The notes under the pieces were generated by a model, which was not told the DNA's origin, did no database searches, and saw only the letters and a list, made by a program, of their open reading frames with translations. This document shows, piece by piece, positions 1 through 6,433 of a DNA stretch of 64,000 nt. The DNA is from RBG-16-57-11 sp964503145. Lineage in GTDB: Bacteria; Chloroflexota; Anaerolineae; Anaerolineales; UBA4823. The stretch spans positions 62,001-126,000 of the forward strand of contig CAZCYV010000009.1 in NCBI GenBank assembly GCA_964503145.1, written 5' to 3'. A program made the position numbers and the translations under genes. Numbering within the stretch: position 1 is the first letter of the stretch; each line of letters opens with the position of its first letter.

Positions 1-827
1 TCGCGCCGCGCCAAAAGCTCATCCAGGCGGGCCATCTGCACCCTGCCCAGCGCAGCGCTCATTTCGTCCATGCGATAGTTGTAGCCCAGGTGAGTGTGTT
101 GCAACCAGGTATCGCCGGGGGCGCGGCCCTGGTTGCGCAGCGCGCGCATCAAGTCGGCGGCCGCATCGTCATCGGTGACGATCATCCCACCTTCGCCGGT
201 GGTGATCTGCTTATTGGGATAGAAGGCGTACACTCCCATATCCCCCAGCGTGCCCGTTTTGCGCTTCTTGTACTCCGCGCCCAGCGCTTCGCAGGCGTCT
301 TCGATCACCTTGAGGCCGTATTCCTGGGCGGTGGCGCAGATCGGGTCGTAATCGGCCGGCTGGCCGAACACATCCACCGGCAAGATCGCCTTCAATCTGC
401 CCTGGCCCTGATAACCTTTGCGCGGCAGCCAGCGTTGCGCCGAGGCGGCCCCGTTGGTCAGGTCTGCTGCCGCCTGTCGGACGCTTTGTGGGTCGATGTT
501 GCCGGTGAGCGGATCGACATCGACGAAAACCGGCACGGCGCGCTCGAACAGCAACACATTGGTCGAGGAGACGAAGGAAAACGGTGTGGTGATGACCAGG
601 TCATCTTCGGCCACGCCCGCTGCTCGCACGCACAGGTGCAGCCCGGCGGTCCCCGAATTGACCCCGATGGCGTGCCGCCAGCCGGTGTGCTGGCGGAAGG
701 CCGCTTCGAAGGCCTGGATCTCGCCGCCCATGCTCAGGTTCGGCGTGCGCAAAACCGCCGCCACCGCCTCACGCTCGGCGTCGCTCAGGTCGGGGGAAGA
801 CATCGGGACGGAATACTCAGGAGTCAA
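1..827 (-). CDS. DegT/DnrJ/EryC1/StrS-family PLP aminotransferase, 3' end beyond window
   Basis: The first 275 codons are visible; the C-terminus lies left of base 1. The translation opens with the family's typical start (PMSSPDLSDAERE) and has the PLP-lysine region FYPNKQITTGEGG, with the Schiff-base lysine at about residue 206. Family members transaminate nucleotide-activated keto-sugars to amino sugars using glutamate. I chose a TTG start at 827 because GGAG lies a few bases upstream and the eight extra residues (TPEYSVP) fit the family; an in-frame ATG at 803 is the alternative. It is the last visible gene of a minus-strand glycan locus and follows the NeuD-like acyltransferase gene by 51 bases, matching the PglE/PglD aminotransferase-acyltransferase pairing. 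The exact sugar is unknown. Confidence 0.93.
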   Translation of the reverse strand, partial: MTPEYSVPMSSPDLSDAEREAVAAVLRTPNLSMGGEIQAFEAAFRQHTGWRHAIGVNSGTAGLHLCVRAAGVAEDDLVITTPFSFVSSTNVLLFERAVPVFVDVDPLTGNIDPQSVRQAAADLTNGAASAQRWLPRKGYQGQGRLKAILPVDVFGQPADYDPICATAQEYGLKVIEDACEALGAEYKKRKTGTLGDMGVYAFYPNKQITTGEGGMIVTDDDAAADLMRALRNQGRAPGDTWLQHTHLGYNYRMDEMSAALGRVQMARLDELLARR

Positions 828-878
828 TCGTTTCTCCTTCTGGGGATGGTTGAATGATCGAGATGGATTGTTCGGGCG

Positions 879-2009
879 TCAGCGCCCATTTGGGGGCTTT
901 TCGGGCCAGATGCTTCCTGCTTTGACGATGCTTTTCTCGGGCACGTCGGCCTTGACCGTTGCCCCGTTGCCGATGCGCGCCCCCGTGCCGATCTTGACCT
1001 GCAGGTTGACCGTGGCGCCCATCCCCACCAGCGCCCCGGAGCCCACCTGCACCTCCCCTGCCAGGATCGCCCCCGGCGAAAGGTTCACATAATCGCCAAG
1101 CACGCAGTCGTGCGACACGATCGCCCCGGTATTGACGATGCTGCCGAAGCCCACCCGGGCCTCGCTGCCCACGTAAGCCTGGGCAAAGACCTGCACGCCC
1201 GGAGCGAGCACGGCGCTGGCCTCCACCACCGCGCTCGGATGCGCCAGCGCCGGGCAGACGAAGCCCGCTTCCGCCAGCCGCTGAAACACCCGAACGCGGC
1301 TTGCCAGGTTGCCGATCCCGCCGACGGCGTTCACGGCCAGGCGCACGCCTTGCTGATAAAGCTCCGGCAAGGCCTCCGCCCCGCCCAAGACGGGCAGACC
1401 CATGATGACCGTCCCTGCCGGGATGCCGTCATCGACGATGCCGACGATCCGGTAGGTGTTCAGTCGCCGCAGCAGATCGACCAGCGTCTTGCCATGCCCG
1501 CCGCCGCCATATACCACGATCGCCTGGGCGTCGAAGGCGCTGGTGGGGGCGGCCAACTCTAGATCTGCGGCCGACCTGGGTTGCAAGCTGCGCACAACGC
1601 TTTCTGTAACCAGCCGGTCGGTGGGTAAAAGCTCGAGCGGCACGCCCAGTTGTCGCGCCAGCGCCAGGGCCGGGCGAGTGATGCGCAACCCGGCTGGAAG
1701 GTTTTCGTGGCCATCGGCTGTCTGGGCCCCTGCAGGCGTCTGCGCTTCGATGGCAGGCGGCTGCCAGTCGGGCTGTTCCGCGAGGTAACACAGCACCTCT
1801 CCCGCGCGCACCGTTTGCCCCGGCTGGCTGCGCAGACCGACGACGAAGCCCTCTGCCTCGGCGAGCAGGTCGGCGGTCGATTTGGTCGTCTCCAGGGTGC
1901 AAAGCGGTTCGTCCGCCGTCACATATTGACCTTCCTGGACGTGCAGCGCCGCCAGCAGCGCTTCCGGCTCGTTGGGGTTGAGCAAGGGGATGGTGACCGG
2001 AGTGGGCAT
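879..2009 (-). CDS. Lipoyl domain + subunit-binding domain + NeuD/PglD-like acyltransferase fusion
   Basis: Three modules are visible in 376 residues. Residues 1-78 form a biotinyl/lipoyl domain with the attachment motif ETTKSTADL (Lys43), closer to E2 lipoyl sites than to the MKM of biotin carriers. Residues 106-142 resemble the peripheral subunit-binding domain of 2-oxoacid dehydrogenase E2 proteins (LRITRPALALARQLGV). Residues 163-376 are a NeuD/PglD-type sugar N-acyltransferase: a Rossmann-like VVYGGGGHGK segment, then left-handed beta-helix hexapeptide repeats. Ordinary PglD/NeuD proteins are about 200 residues and use acetyl-CoA. Here the usual E2 catalytic domain seems to be replaced by a sugar acyltransferase. 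Both E1 subunit genes lie upstream on the same strand and an aminotransferase gene follows. I infer acyl delivery from E1 through lipoyl-Lys43 to an amino sugar. The domain calls are strong; the mechanism is inference. Confidence 0.9.
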   Translation of the reverse strand: MPTPVTIPLLNPNEPEALLAALHVQEGQYVTADEPLCTLETTKSTADLLAEAEGFVVGLRSQPGQTVRAGEVLCYLAEQPDWQPPAIEAQTPAGAQTADGHENLPAGLRITRPALALARQLGVPLELLPTDRLVTESVVRSLQPRSAADLELAAPTSAFDAQAIVVYGGGGHGKTLVDLLRRLNTYRIVGIVDDGIPAGTVIMGLPVLGGAEALPELYQQGVRLAVNAVGGIGNLASRVRVFQRLAEAGFVCPALAHPSAVVEASAVLAPGVQVFAQAYVGSEARVGFGSIVNTGAIVSHDCVLGDYVNLSPGAILAGEVQVGSGALVGMGATVNLQVKIGTGARIGNGATVKADVPEKSIVKAGSIWPEKPPNGR

Positions 2010-2019
2010 ATTTCAGTTC

Positions 2020-3303
2020 CTATTCTCCCAAATCCAGGCTCAACTTGTACACCTGCGGTGCATTGGTAATGAGATACACATATCCTTGTAAATCCAGCTT
2101 GATATCGAAGGCGTGTCCCTGATAGTCGTCGGGGATTAGTTTGATGTGTCGCCCTGTGTTGTCGAAGACTTCGATCCCGTCCTGGTCGAGGATGTAGAGG
2201 CGTCCCTGTCCATCCACCGTCAGATCGGCCGGGCTATCCAGCAGCCCGGGGCCATCGCCTTTGCTGCCGAAGCGATCCACGAAATTGCCCTGTGAGTCGA
2301 ATTGATACACCTGGTTTTGGCTCTCGTCGAGCAGGTAGATGTTGCCCAGTCCATCCACCGCCAGTCGGCTCACCCGCGAGACCTCGCTCTTCTTGACCAA
2401 ACCTTCGGTAATCTGCGCTTTGCGCCACAGCACCTGTCCATCGGGGCTGATCTTGATCAAATCCAGCTCGCCGGCAGCGATGTGCAGGGCGTAGATCATG
2501 TTGGCCGGGTCGACCGCTACGGCGCCATACCAGGTCTCTGGGAATTGGCGCATGATCTTTTGGAGCAGCGTCCCATCTGCAGCGTTGTAGATCAGGATGT
2601 CTCCGCGGCGCGCGACGAGCAGCCGCCCCTGATAATCGCTTGCCATGTCCGAGATGGTGATCAGGTCGGAATCGTCGGGTTCGACCTGGATCAGCCTCTG
2701 GAACTTGCCGTCTGCGTCGAAGCGCTGCAAACGCCCGTCCTGATATTCGGCGGTGTAGATGTTGCCATTCAGATCAAGCGCCAGATGGCGCGCATCGTCG
2801 AACTGCCCTGGCCCGCCGCCCTTGGCGCCGAATTGCATGACGAAGCTGTAATCTGGGATGGGGCTGGGAGTGATGAGCTGCGGCAGCGCGCTCTCCGTGA
2901 CCACCGCCGGCAGAGTAGCGGCCTGCTGGCTGATGGATTGGCTGATGACGGCTGCAGTGGTGAACGCTCCGGCTGCGGCCAGCACGGAGACGACGATCCC
3001 GATCACCAGGAAGAAAAGCACCAGCCCTCCGATGATCGCAGCGATGGAACGATGGCTGCGTTGGGCCGCTTCGTAGGCTTCGCCGGTTTGCGCCTCCGCT
3101 GCGCCGGAGAGTTGGATGACCACGGCTGCCTGCCCTGTGCGGGGGTCGGGGCCTTTCTGCTTGCGATACTCTGGCGGGACCAGCACGTTGCTGCCGCAGT
3201 ACTCGCAGCGCACAGAGGGATCGTCATCTGGCACCGGTAAAGAGGCTCCACAAGTTGGGCAATGAAAGAGCTGGGGGGAAGAAGATGGAGTCGTGCTGGT
3301 CAT
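2020..3303 (-). CDS. Membrane protein with N-terminal zinc ribbon and C-terminal NHL-type beta-propeller
   Basis: A CPxC...CxxC zinc ribbon uses Cys15, Cys18, Cys33 and Cys36. One hydrophobic segment follows at about residues 86-112. The remaining ~300 residues contain NHL-like blades (for example FGAKGGGPGQFDDA and FGSKGDGPGLLDSPADL), predicting a six-bladed propeller. With no signal peptide, the ribbon is probably cytoplasmic and the propeller outside. NHL propellers are usually binding scaffolds, so no enzymatic role is assigned. The gene sits 10 bases upstream of the lipoyl-NeuD fusion and 73 bases downstream of the E1 beta gene, so it is probably co-transcribed. Whether it serves the glycan pathway or is a passenger cannot be told from sequence. 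Confidence 0.85.
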   Translation of the reverse strand: MTSTTPSSSPQLFHCPTCGASLPVPDDDPSVRCEYCGSNVLVPPEYRKQKGPDPRTGQAAVVIQLSGAAEAQTGEAYEAAQRSHRSIAAIIGGLVLFFLVIGIVVSVLAAAGAFTTAAVISQSISQQAATLPAVVTESALPQLITPSPIPDYSFVMQFGAKGGGPGQFDDARHLALDLNGNIYTAEYQDGRLQRFDADGKFQRLIQVEPDDSDLITISDMASDYQGRLLVARRGDILIYNAADGTLLQKIMRQFPETWYGAVAVDPANMIYALHIAAGELDLIKISPDGQVLWRKAQITEGLVKKSEVSRVSRLAVDGLGNIYLLDESQNQVYQFDSQGNFVDRFGSKGDGPGLLDSPADLTVDGQGRLYILDQDGIEVFDNTGRHIKLIPDDYQGHAFDIKLDLQGYVYLITNAPQVYKLSLDLGE

Positions 3304-3376
3304 GGTTAAGTCCTCAGGTACGAAATATGGATAAAAACACCGTCAGCAGCCAATTATATCCCCGATTGCGGGGCTC

Positions 3377-4390
3377 TTAACGCCGAGAGAGTTCACGGCA
3401 AACTTCCAGAATGCGCTCTGTGGAGGGCAGCGTCGCTTGCTCCAAAGGCCCGCTGGCCGGCACGGGCAAATCCAGGGCTGCCACCCGCCGGGCGGCCCGC
3501 AGGCGCGGCCCGAATACCTCCGCCGCCTGGGCGATCACCTCGGCCCCCCAGCCCAGGGTGAAAGCGCCCTCCTCGACGGTGACCAGACGGCCGGTCTGGG
3601 CTACCGAATCCCAAAGCGCATCCAGTTCGAACGGCGCAAGCCGGGTGAGGGCGATCAGTTCGACGAAGATTTCATCTTCGTATGCCAGCCGCAGCAGCGC
3701 CTGCCTTGCCAGTTCGACCATATAGCCATAGGCGGCCAGCGTGAGCGAGGCCGGCGGAGCGCCGCGCAGCCTGAGCCTGTAGGACGGCGCAAAGGAGCCT
3801 GCTCTGGACAGGGTCTCGATCTCCAATTCCTCATTGGTCGAATCGTCCAGCACCGGCAGCAAATAGAGCAATTTGTTCTCCACAAACAGCGTCGGGTCTT
3901 GTCCTTCCAAGATGGCTTGCAACAGCAACTTTCCTGGCTGGCCGACAGCGCACGGCGCCAGCACCTGCAACCCTGGCGTTCCCAGGAAGTGCTTTTCCAG
4001 GGTCTGACTGTGGGTGGGGCCGTAGCCGCGCCGCCCGCCCATCGGCGTGCGGATCACCAACGGCGCGCGCACCTGCTCGTTGTACATGTAACGGAACTTG
4101 GCCGCGTGGTTGATCACCTGGTCGGCGGCCAGGGTCAGGAAGTCGCCGAACATGATCTCCACCACCGGGCGCAGGCCGCGTAGCGCCATCCCCGTCGCCA
4201 CGCCGACGATGCCGGCCTCGGAGATGGGCGTGGTCAACACCCGTTTGGGGTAAGCCTGCGATAGCCCACGCGTCACCTTGAACGCCCCGCCGTAGGGATC
4301 GAGCACATCTTCGCCCAACAGGATCACCCGCTCGTCTTGGGAGAAAGCCTGGTGCAGAGCAGCGTTGAGGGATTCGAGGACAGTGGTCAT
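3377..4390 (-). CDS. 2-oxoacid dehydrogenase E1 component, beta subunit (TPP-dependent)
   Basis: This 337-residue protein matches the pyruvate/acetoin dehydrogenase E1 beta family: an early LLGEDV motif, PISEAGIVGVATGMALRG, and GYGPTHSQTLEKHFLGTPGL in the transketolase pyrimidine-binding domain, then a C-terminal transketolase domain. With E1 alpha it would decarboxylate a 2-oxoacid on thiamine diphosphate and reductively acylate a lipoyl lysine. The start is 3 bases after the E1 alpha stop, so translation is probably coupled. No normal E2 (chloramphenicol-acetyltransferase-like domain) or E3 gene is in the window; the only lipoyl protein nearby is the NeuD fusion downstream. Acetoin or pyruvate dehydrogenase is the default annotation; the setting argues for a dedicated role in glycan acylation. 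Confidence 0.93.
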   Translation of the reverse strand: MTTVLESLNAALHQAFSQDERVILLGEDVLDPYGGAFKVTRGLSQAYPKRVLTTPISEAGIVGVATGMALRGLRPVVEIMFGDFLTLAADQVINHAAKFRYMYNEQVRAPLVIRTPMGGRRGYGPTHSQTLEKHFLGTPGLQVLAPCAVGQPGKLLLQAILEGQDPTLFVENKLLYLLPVLDDSTNEELEIETLSRAGSFAPSYRLRLRGAPPASLTLAAYGYMVELARQALLRLAYEDEIFVELIALTRLAPFELDALWDSVAQTGRLVTVEEGAFTLGWGAEVIAQAAEVFGPRLRAARRVAALDLPVPASGPLEQATLPSTERILEVCRELSRR

Positions 4391-4393
4391 AGG

Positions 4394-5296
4394 TCAGGTG
4401 TTTGCCTGTTCGGGGAGCGGGTAGGGGTCGGCCAGGGCAAGCTGGAAGGCGCGCCGAATTTCGGCGTCGATCTGGGCTTCGATAGACAGACGAGCATCGG
4501 CATCCAGCCGCGCAGCCTGGATTTGCAGCGGGTCGCGCTCGCGGCGCAGCCGCTCGATTTCCTCTGGCGGCCGGGTATCGTCGCCCTTGGAATGCGGCCC
4601 GAAACGGCAAGTGTGCAGAATCAGGGCGCAGGGCGACTGCTCCTGGCGCACTTCTTCCAGCAGCGGCCCGGCGACGCCGGCGATTTCCTCCACATCGCTG
4701 CTGAGCAACTCCCATGCGGGGATGCTGAAAGCCTGGAAGCGGCCCAGCAGGCTGCCCGCCAGCGCCAGTTCGATCGGGGTGGTCTGGGCGATGTGGTTGT
4801 TTTCGACGACGAACAGGACAGGCGCCCGCCACAAGGAGGCCATGTTCAGCGTCTCGTACACCACGCCCTCGCCCAGTGTGCCATCTCCCAGGAAGGCCAC
4901 CGTCGCCGAGCGGTTGCCTTTGAGCTTTTCCGCCAGCGCCATGCCCAGGGCCACCGGCGCGATGCCGCCCTGCACGCCGTTGGAATAGAAGTTGCGCCAG
5001 TGCAAGTGCTGCGAGCCGCCGCGCCCGCCGCACACCCCGCTGGCTTTGCCCATCAGCTCGGCAAACAAGGCGCGCGGTTCGCCGCCATAGGCCAGGAAGT
5101 GACCGTGGCAGCGATGGTTGCTGAACACGATGTCATCGGCTTGCAAAGCGTGCAGCACGCCGACGGCGTCGGCTTCCTGCCCCAGATAAGTGTGGGTGGT
5201 GCCGAAGAACACCCCCTTGGGGAAGTTCTCCAGCACCGTTTCTTCGAAGCGGCGGATGCGGTACAGCCCGGCGTAAAATTCTTCTGCGGATGGCAT
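4394..5296 (-). CDS. 2-oxoacid dehydrogenase E1 component, alpha subunit (TPP-dependent)
   Basis: The 300-residue product has the thiamine diphosphate motif beginning GDG at residues 137-139 and ending NN at 166-167, plus HRCHGHFLAYGG near residue 61, both typical of E1 alpha. The stretch around residues 90-115 (GGRGGSQHLHW, then SNGVQGGIAP) departs from the GSMH...GIVGAQVP pattern of pyruvate dehydrogenases, so the 2-oxoacid may not be pyruvate. The ATG at 5296 has GGGAG upstream. A longer reading from 5338 would overlap the ASCH gene and add 14 residues unlike the family. The gene lies just after the ASCH gene and before E1 beta in the glycan locus. Confidence 0.93.
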   Translation of the reverse strand: MPSAEEFYAGLYRIRRFEETVLENFPKGVFFGTTHTYLGQEADAVGVLHALQADDIVFSNHRCHGHFLAYGGEPRALFAELMGKASGVCGGRGGSQHLHWRNFYSNGVQGGIAPVALGMALAEKLKGNRSATVAFLGDGTLGEGVVYETLNMASLWRAPVLFVVENNHIAQTTPIELALAGSLLGRFQAFSIPAWELLSSDVEEIAGVAGPLLEEVRQEQSPCALILHTCRFGPHSKGDDTRPPEEIERLRRERDPLQIQAARLDADARLSIEAQIDAEIRRAFQLALADPYPLPEQANT

Positions 5297-5301
5297 GTGG
5301 C

Positions 5302-5784
5302 TTATCTCCCGGTATAGATTAACCGGAAGCGCTCGCACACCACCGGCATCTTTACCTGCGGCTGGCGTCCGATTTTGGCGCAGACGCGGGAGAAAAACTG
5401 CCAGTGCGCCTCTCGCCAGTACCCTAACGACAGGTCGCCTTCGCCCTCGTCGGCTGCAAAATCTGCACCCACCTCATCATACGGCAGGATGCGCACTTCG
5501 CTGGTCTGGATGACGCATTGCGGCTCCCCATCAAAGCGGATGACCACGCTGTAGCCCCCCACCTGGGGCAACGCCTCGCCCTCCGCTTCGTACTCCCACA
5601 ACAGCGAGGCGGTAGCGGTCTTCTTGCCCATTACGACCAGCTCGGCCAGCTTATCCGCCAGTTCTCTCGAATCGCCAAAGAACCACGCCTCGAAGGGCGT
5701 CTCCGCTTCGATTTCTGGGTGCGCCTGGCGGAAAGCCTGCCAGAAGGCGCGCACCGCTGATGTATCGGTGAAAGTCTCACTCAT
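5302..5784 (-). CDS. ASCH-domain protein (YhfF-like)
   Basis: The 160-residue product resembles the YhfF type of ASCH proteins: an N-terminal helical part, then the KKTATASLLWEYE segment and the VCERFRLIY end. ASCH domains are beta-barrels related to PUA and are thought to bind RNA or nucleotides; a related small protein, YqfB, is an N4-acetylcytidine amidohydrolase. The start overlaps the phosphoglycosyl-transferase stop by 4 bases, and the stop lies 5 bases before the E1 alpha start. It is therefore embedded in the locus transcriptionally, although a role in glycan synthesis is not obvious. Function is unassigned. Confidence 0.85.
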   Translation of the reverse strand: MSETFTDTSAVRAFWQAFRQAHPEIEAETPFEAWFFGDSRELADKLAELVVMGKKTATASLLWEYEAEGEALPQVGGYSVVIRFDGEPQCVIQTSEVRILPYDEVGADFAADEGEGDLSLGYWREAHWQFFSRVCAKIGRQPQVKMPVVCERFRLIYTGR

Positions 5785-6410
5785 CCCTGTTCCTCGATCT
5801 CATTGCCCATGAATTCCTCCGCGGTGGCGTGCCCCGGCTGGCTGATCCCTTCCCGCTTGATCACCTTCCACAAAGTCATCCCCAGGATGCGCAGATCCAG
5901 CCAGAAGGACCAGTGGTCCACGTACCACACATCCAGCCGGAATTTGTCTTCCCAGGTCAGGGCGTTGCGCCCGTTCACCTGCGCCCAGCCGGTGATCCCC
6001 GGCAGCACGGCGTGGCGGCGGGCCTGCTCCGGCGAGTAGCGCCCCAAATACTGCATCAGCAGCGGGCGCGGCCCCACCAGGCTCATCTCGCCGCGCAGCA
6101 CGTTGAACAGTTCAGGCAGTTCGTCCAGGCTGCTGGCCCGCAGGAAGCGCCCCAAACGGGTGAGCCGTTCGGCGTCTGGCAGGAGCTTCCCCTGCGCATC
6201 GCGCGCCTCGGTCATCGTGCGGAATTTGTAGATGTAGAAAGGCTTGCCAAAACGACCCGGTCGCAATTGGGTGAACAGCACCGGCGAGCCGTGCGCCAGC
6301 CGCACCGCCAGCGCGATCAGCAACAAGATAGGCGACAGCAGCACTAACCCGATGGCGGTCAGAGTCAGATCGAAGATGCGCTTGGAATACGGCACGCCTT
6401 GAGGCAACAT
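5781..6410 (-). CDS. PglC-like monotopic phosphoglycosyl transferase (bacterial sugar transferase)
   Basis: At 209 residues this is the minimal PglC type. It has one N-terminal hydrophobic re-entrant segment (about 11-38), then KFRTM at 62-66 and the catalytic Asp-Glu pair (D96-E97) in SSLDELPELFNVLRGEMSLV. The family transfers a sugar-1-phosphate from a UDP-sugar to undecaprenyl phosphate at the inner membrane face, starting glycan assembly. Small PGTs of this type often use diacetamido or other N-acylated sugars, fitting the aminotransferase and NeuD-like genes downstream. The gene starts 23 bases after mfd and may share its transcript. The donor sugar is not determined. Confidence 0.94.
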   Translation of the reverse strand: MLPQGVPYSKRIFDLTLTAIGLVLLSPILLLIALAVRLAHGSPVLFTQLRPGRFGKPFYIYKFRTMTEARDAQGKLLPDAERLTRLGRFLRASSLDELPELFNVLRGEMSLVGPRPLLMQYLGRYSPEQARRHAVLPGITGWAQVNGRNALTWEDKFRLDVWYVDHWSFWLDLRILGMTLWKVIKREGISQPGHATAEEFMGNEIEEQG

Positions 6411-6433
6411 CTGCTGTAGCCTGCCTTTGCGGC

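Noticed and set aside
879..2009. Biotin carrier rather than lipoyl domain
   Set aside because: The motif is ETTKST, not the MKM of biotin carriers, and a subunit-binding-like domain and E1 genes are present. It remains a refutable point.
3377..5296. Plain acetoin or pyruvate dehydrogenase operon
   Set aside because: No E2 catalytic domain or E3 gene is present and the only nearby lipoyl protein is fused to a sugar acyltransferase.
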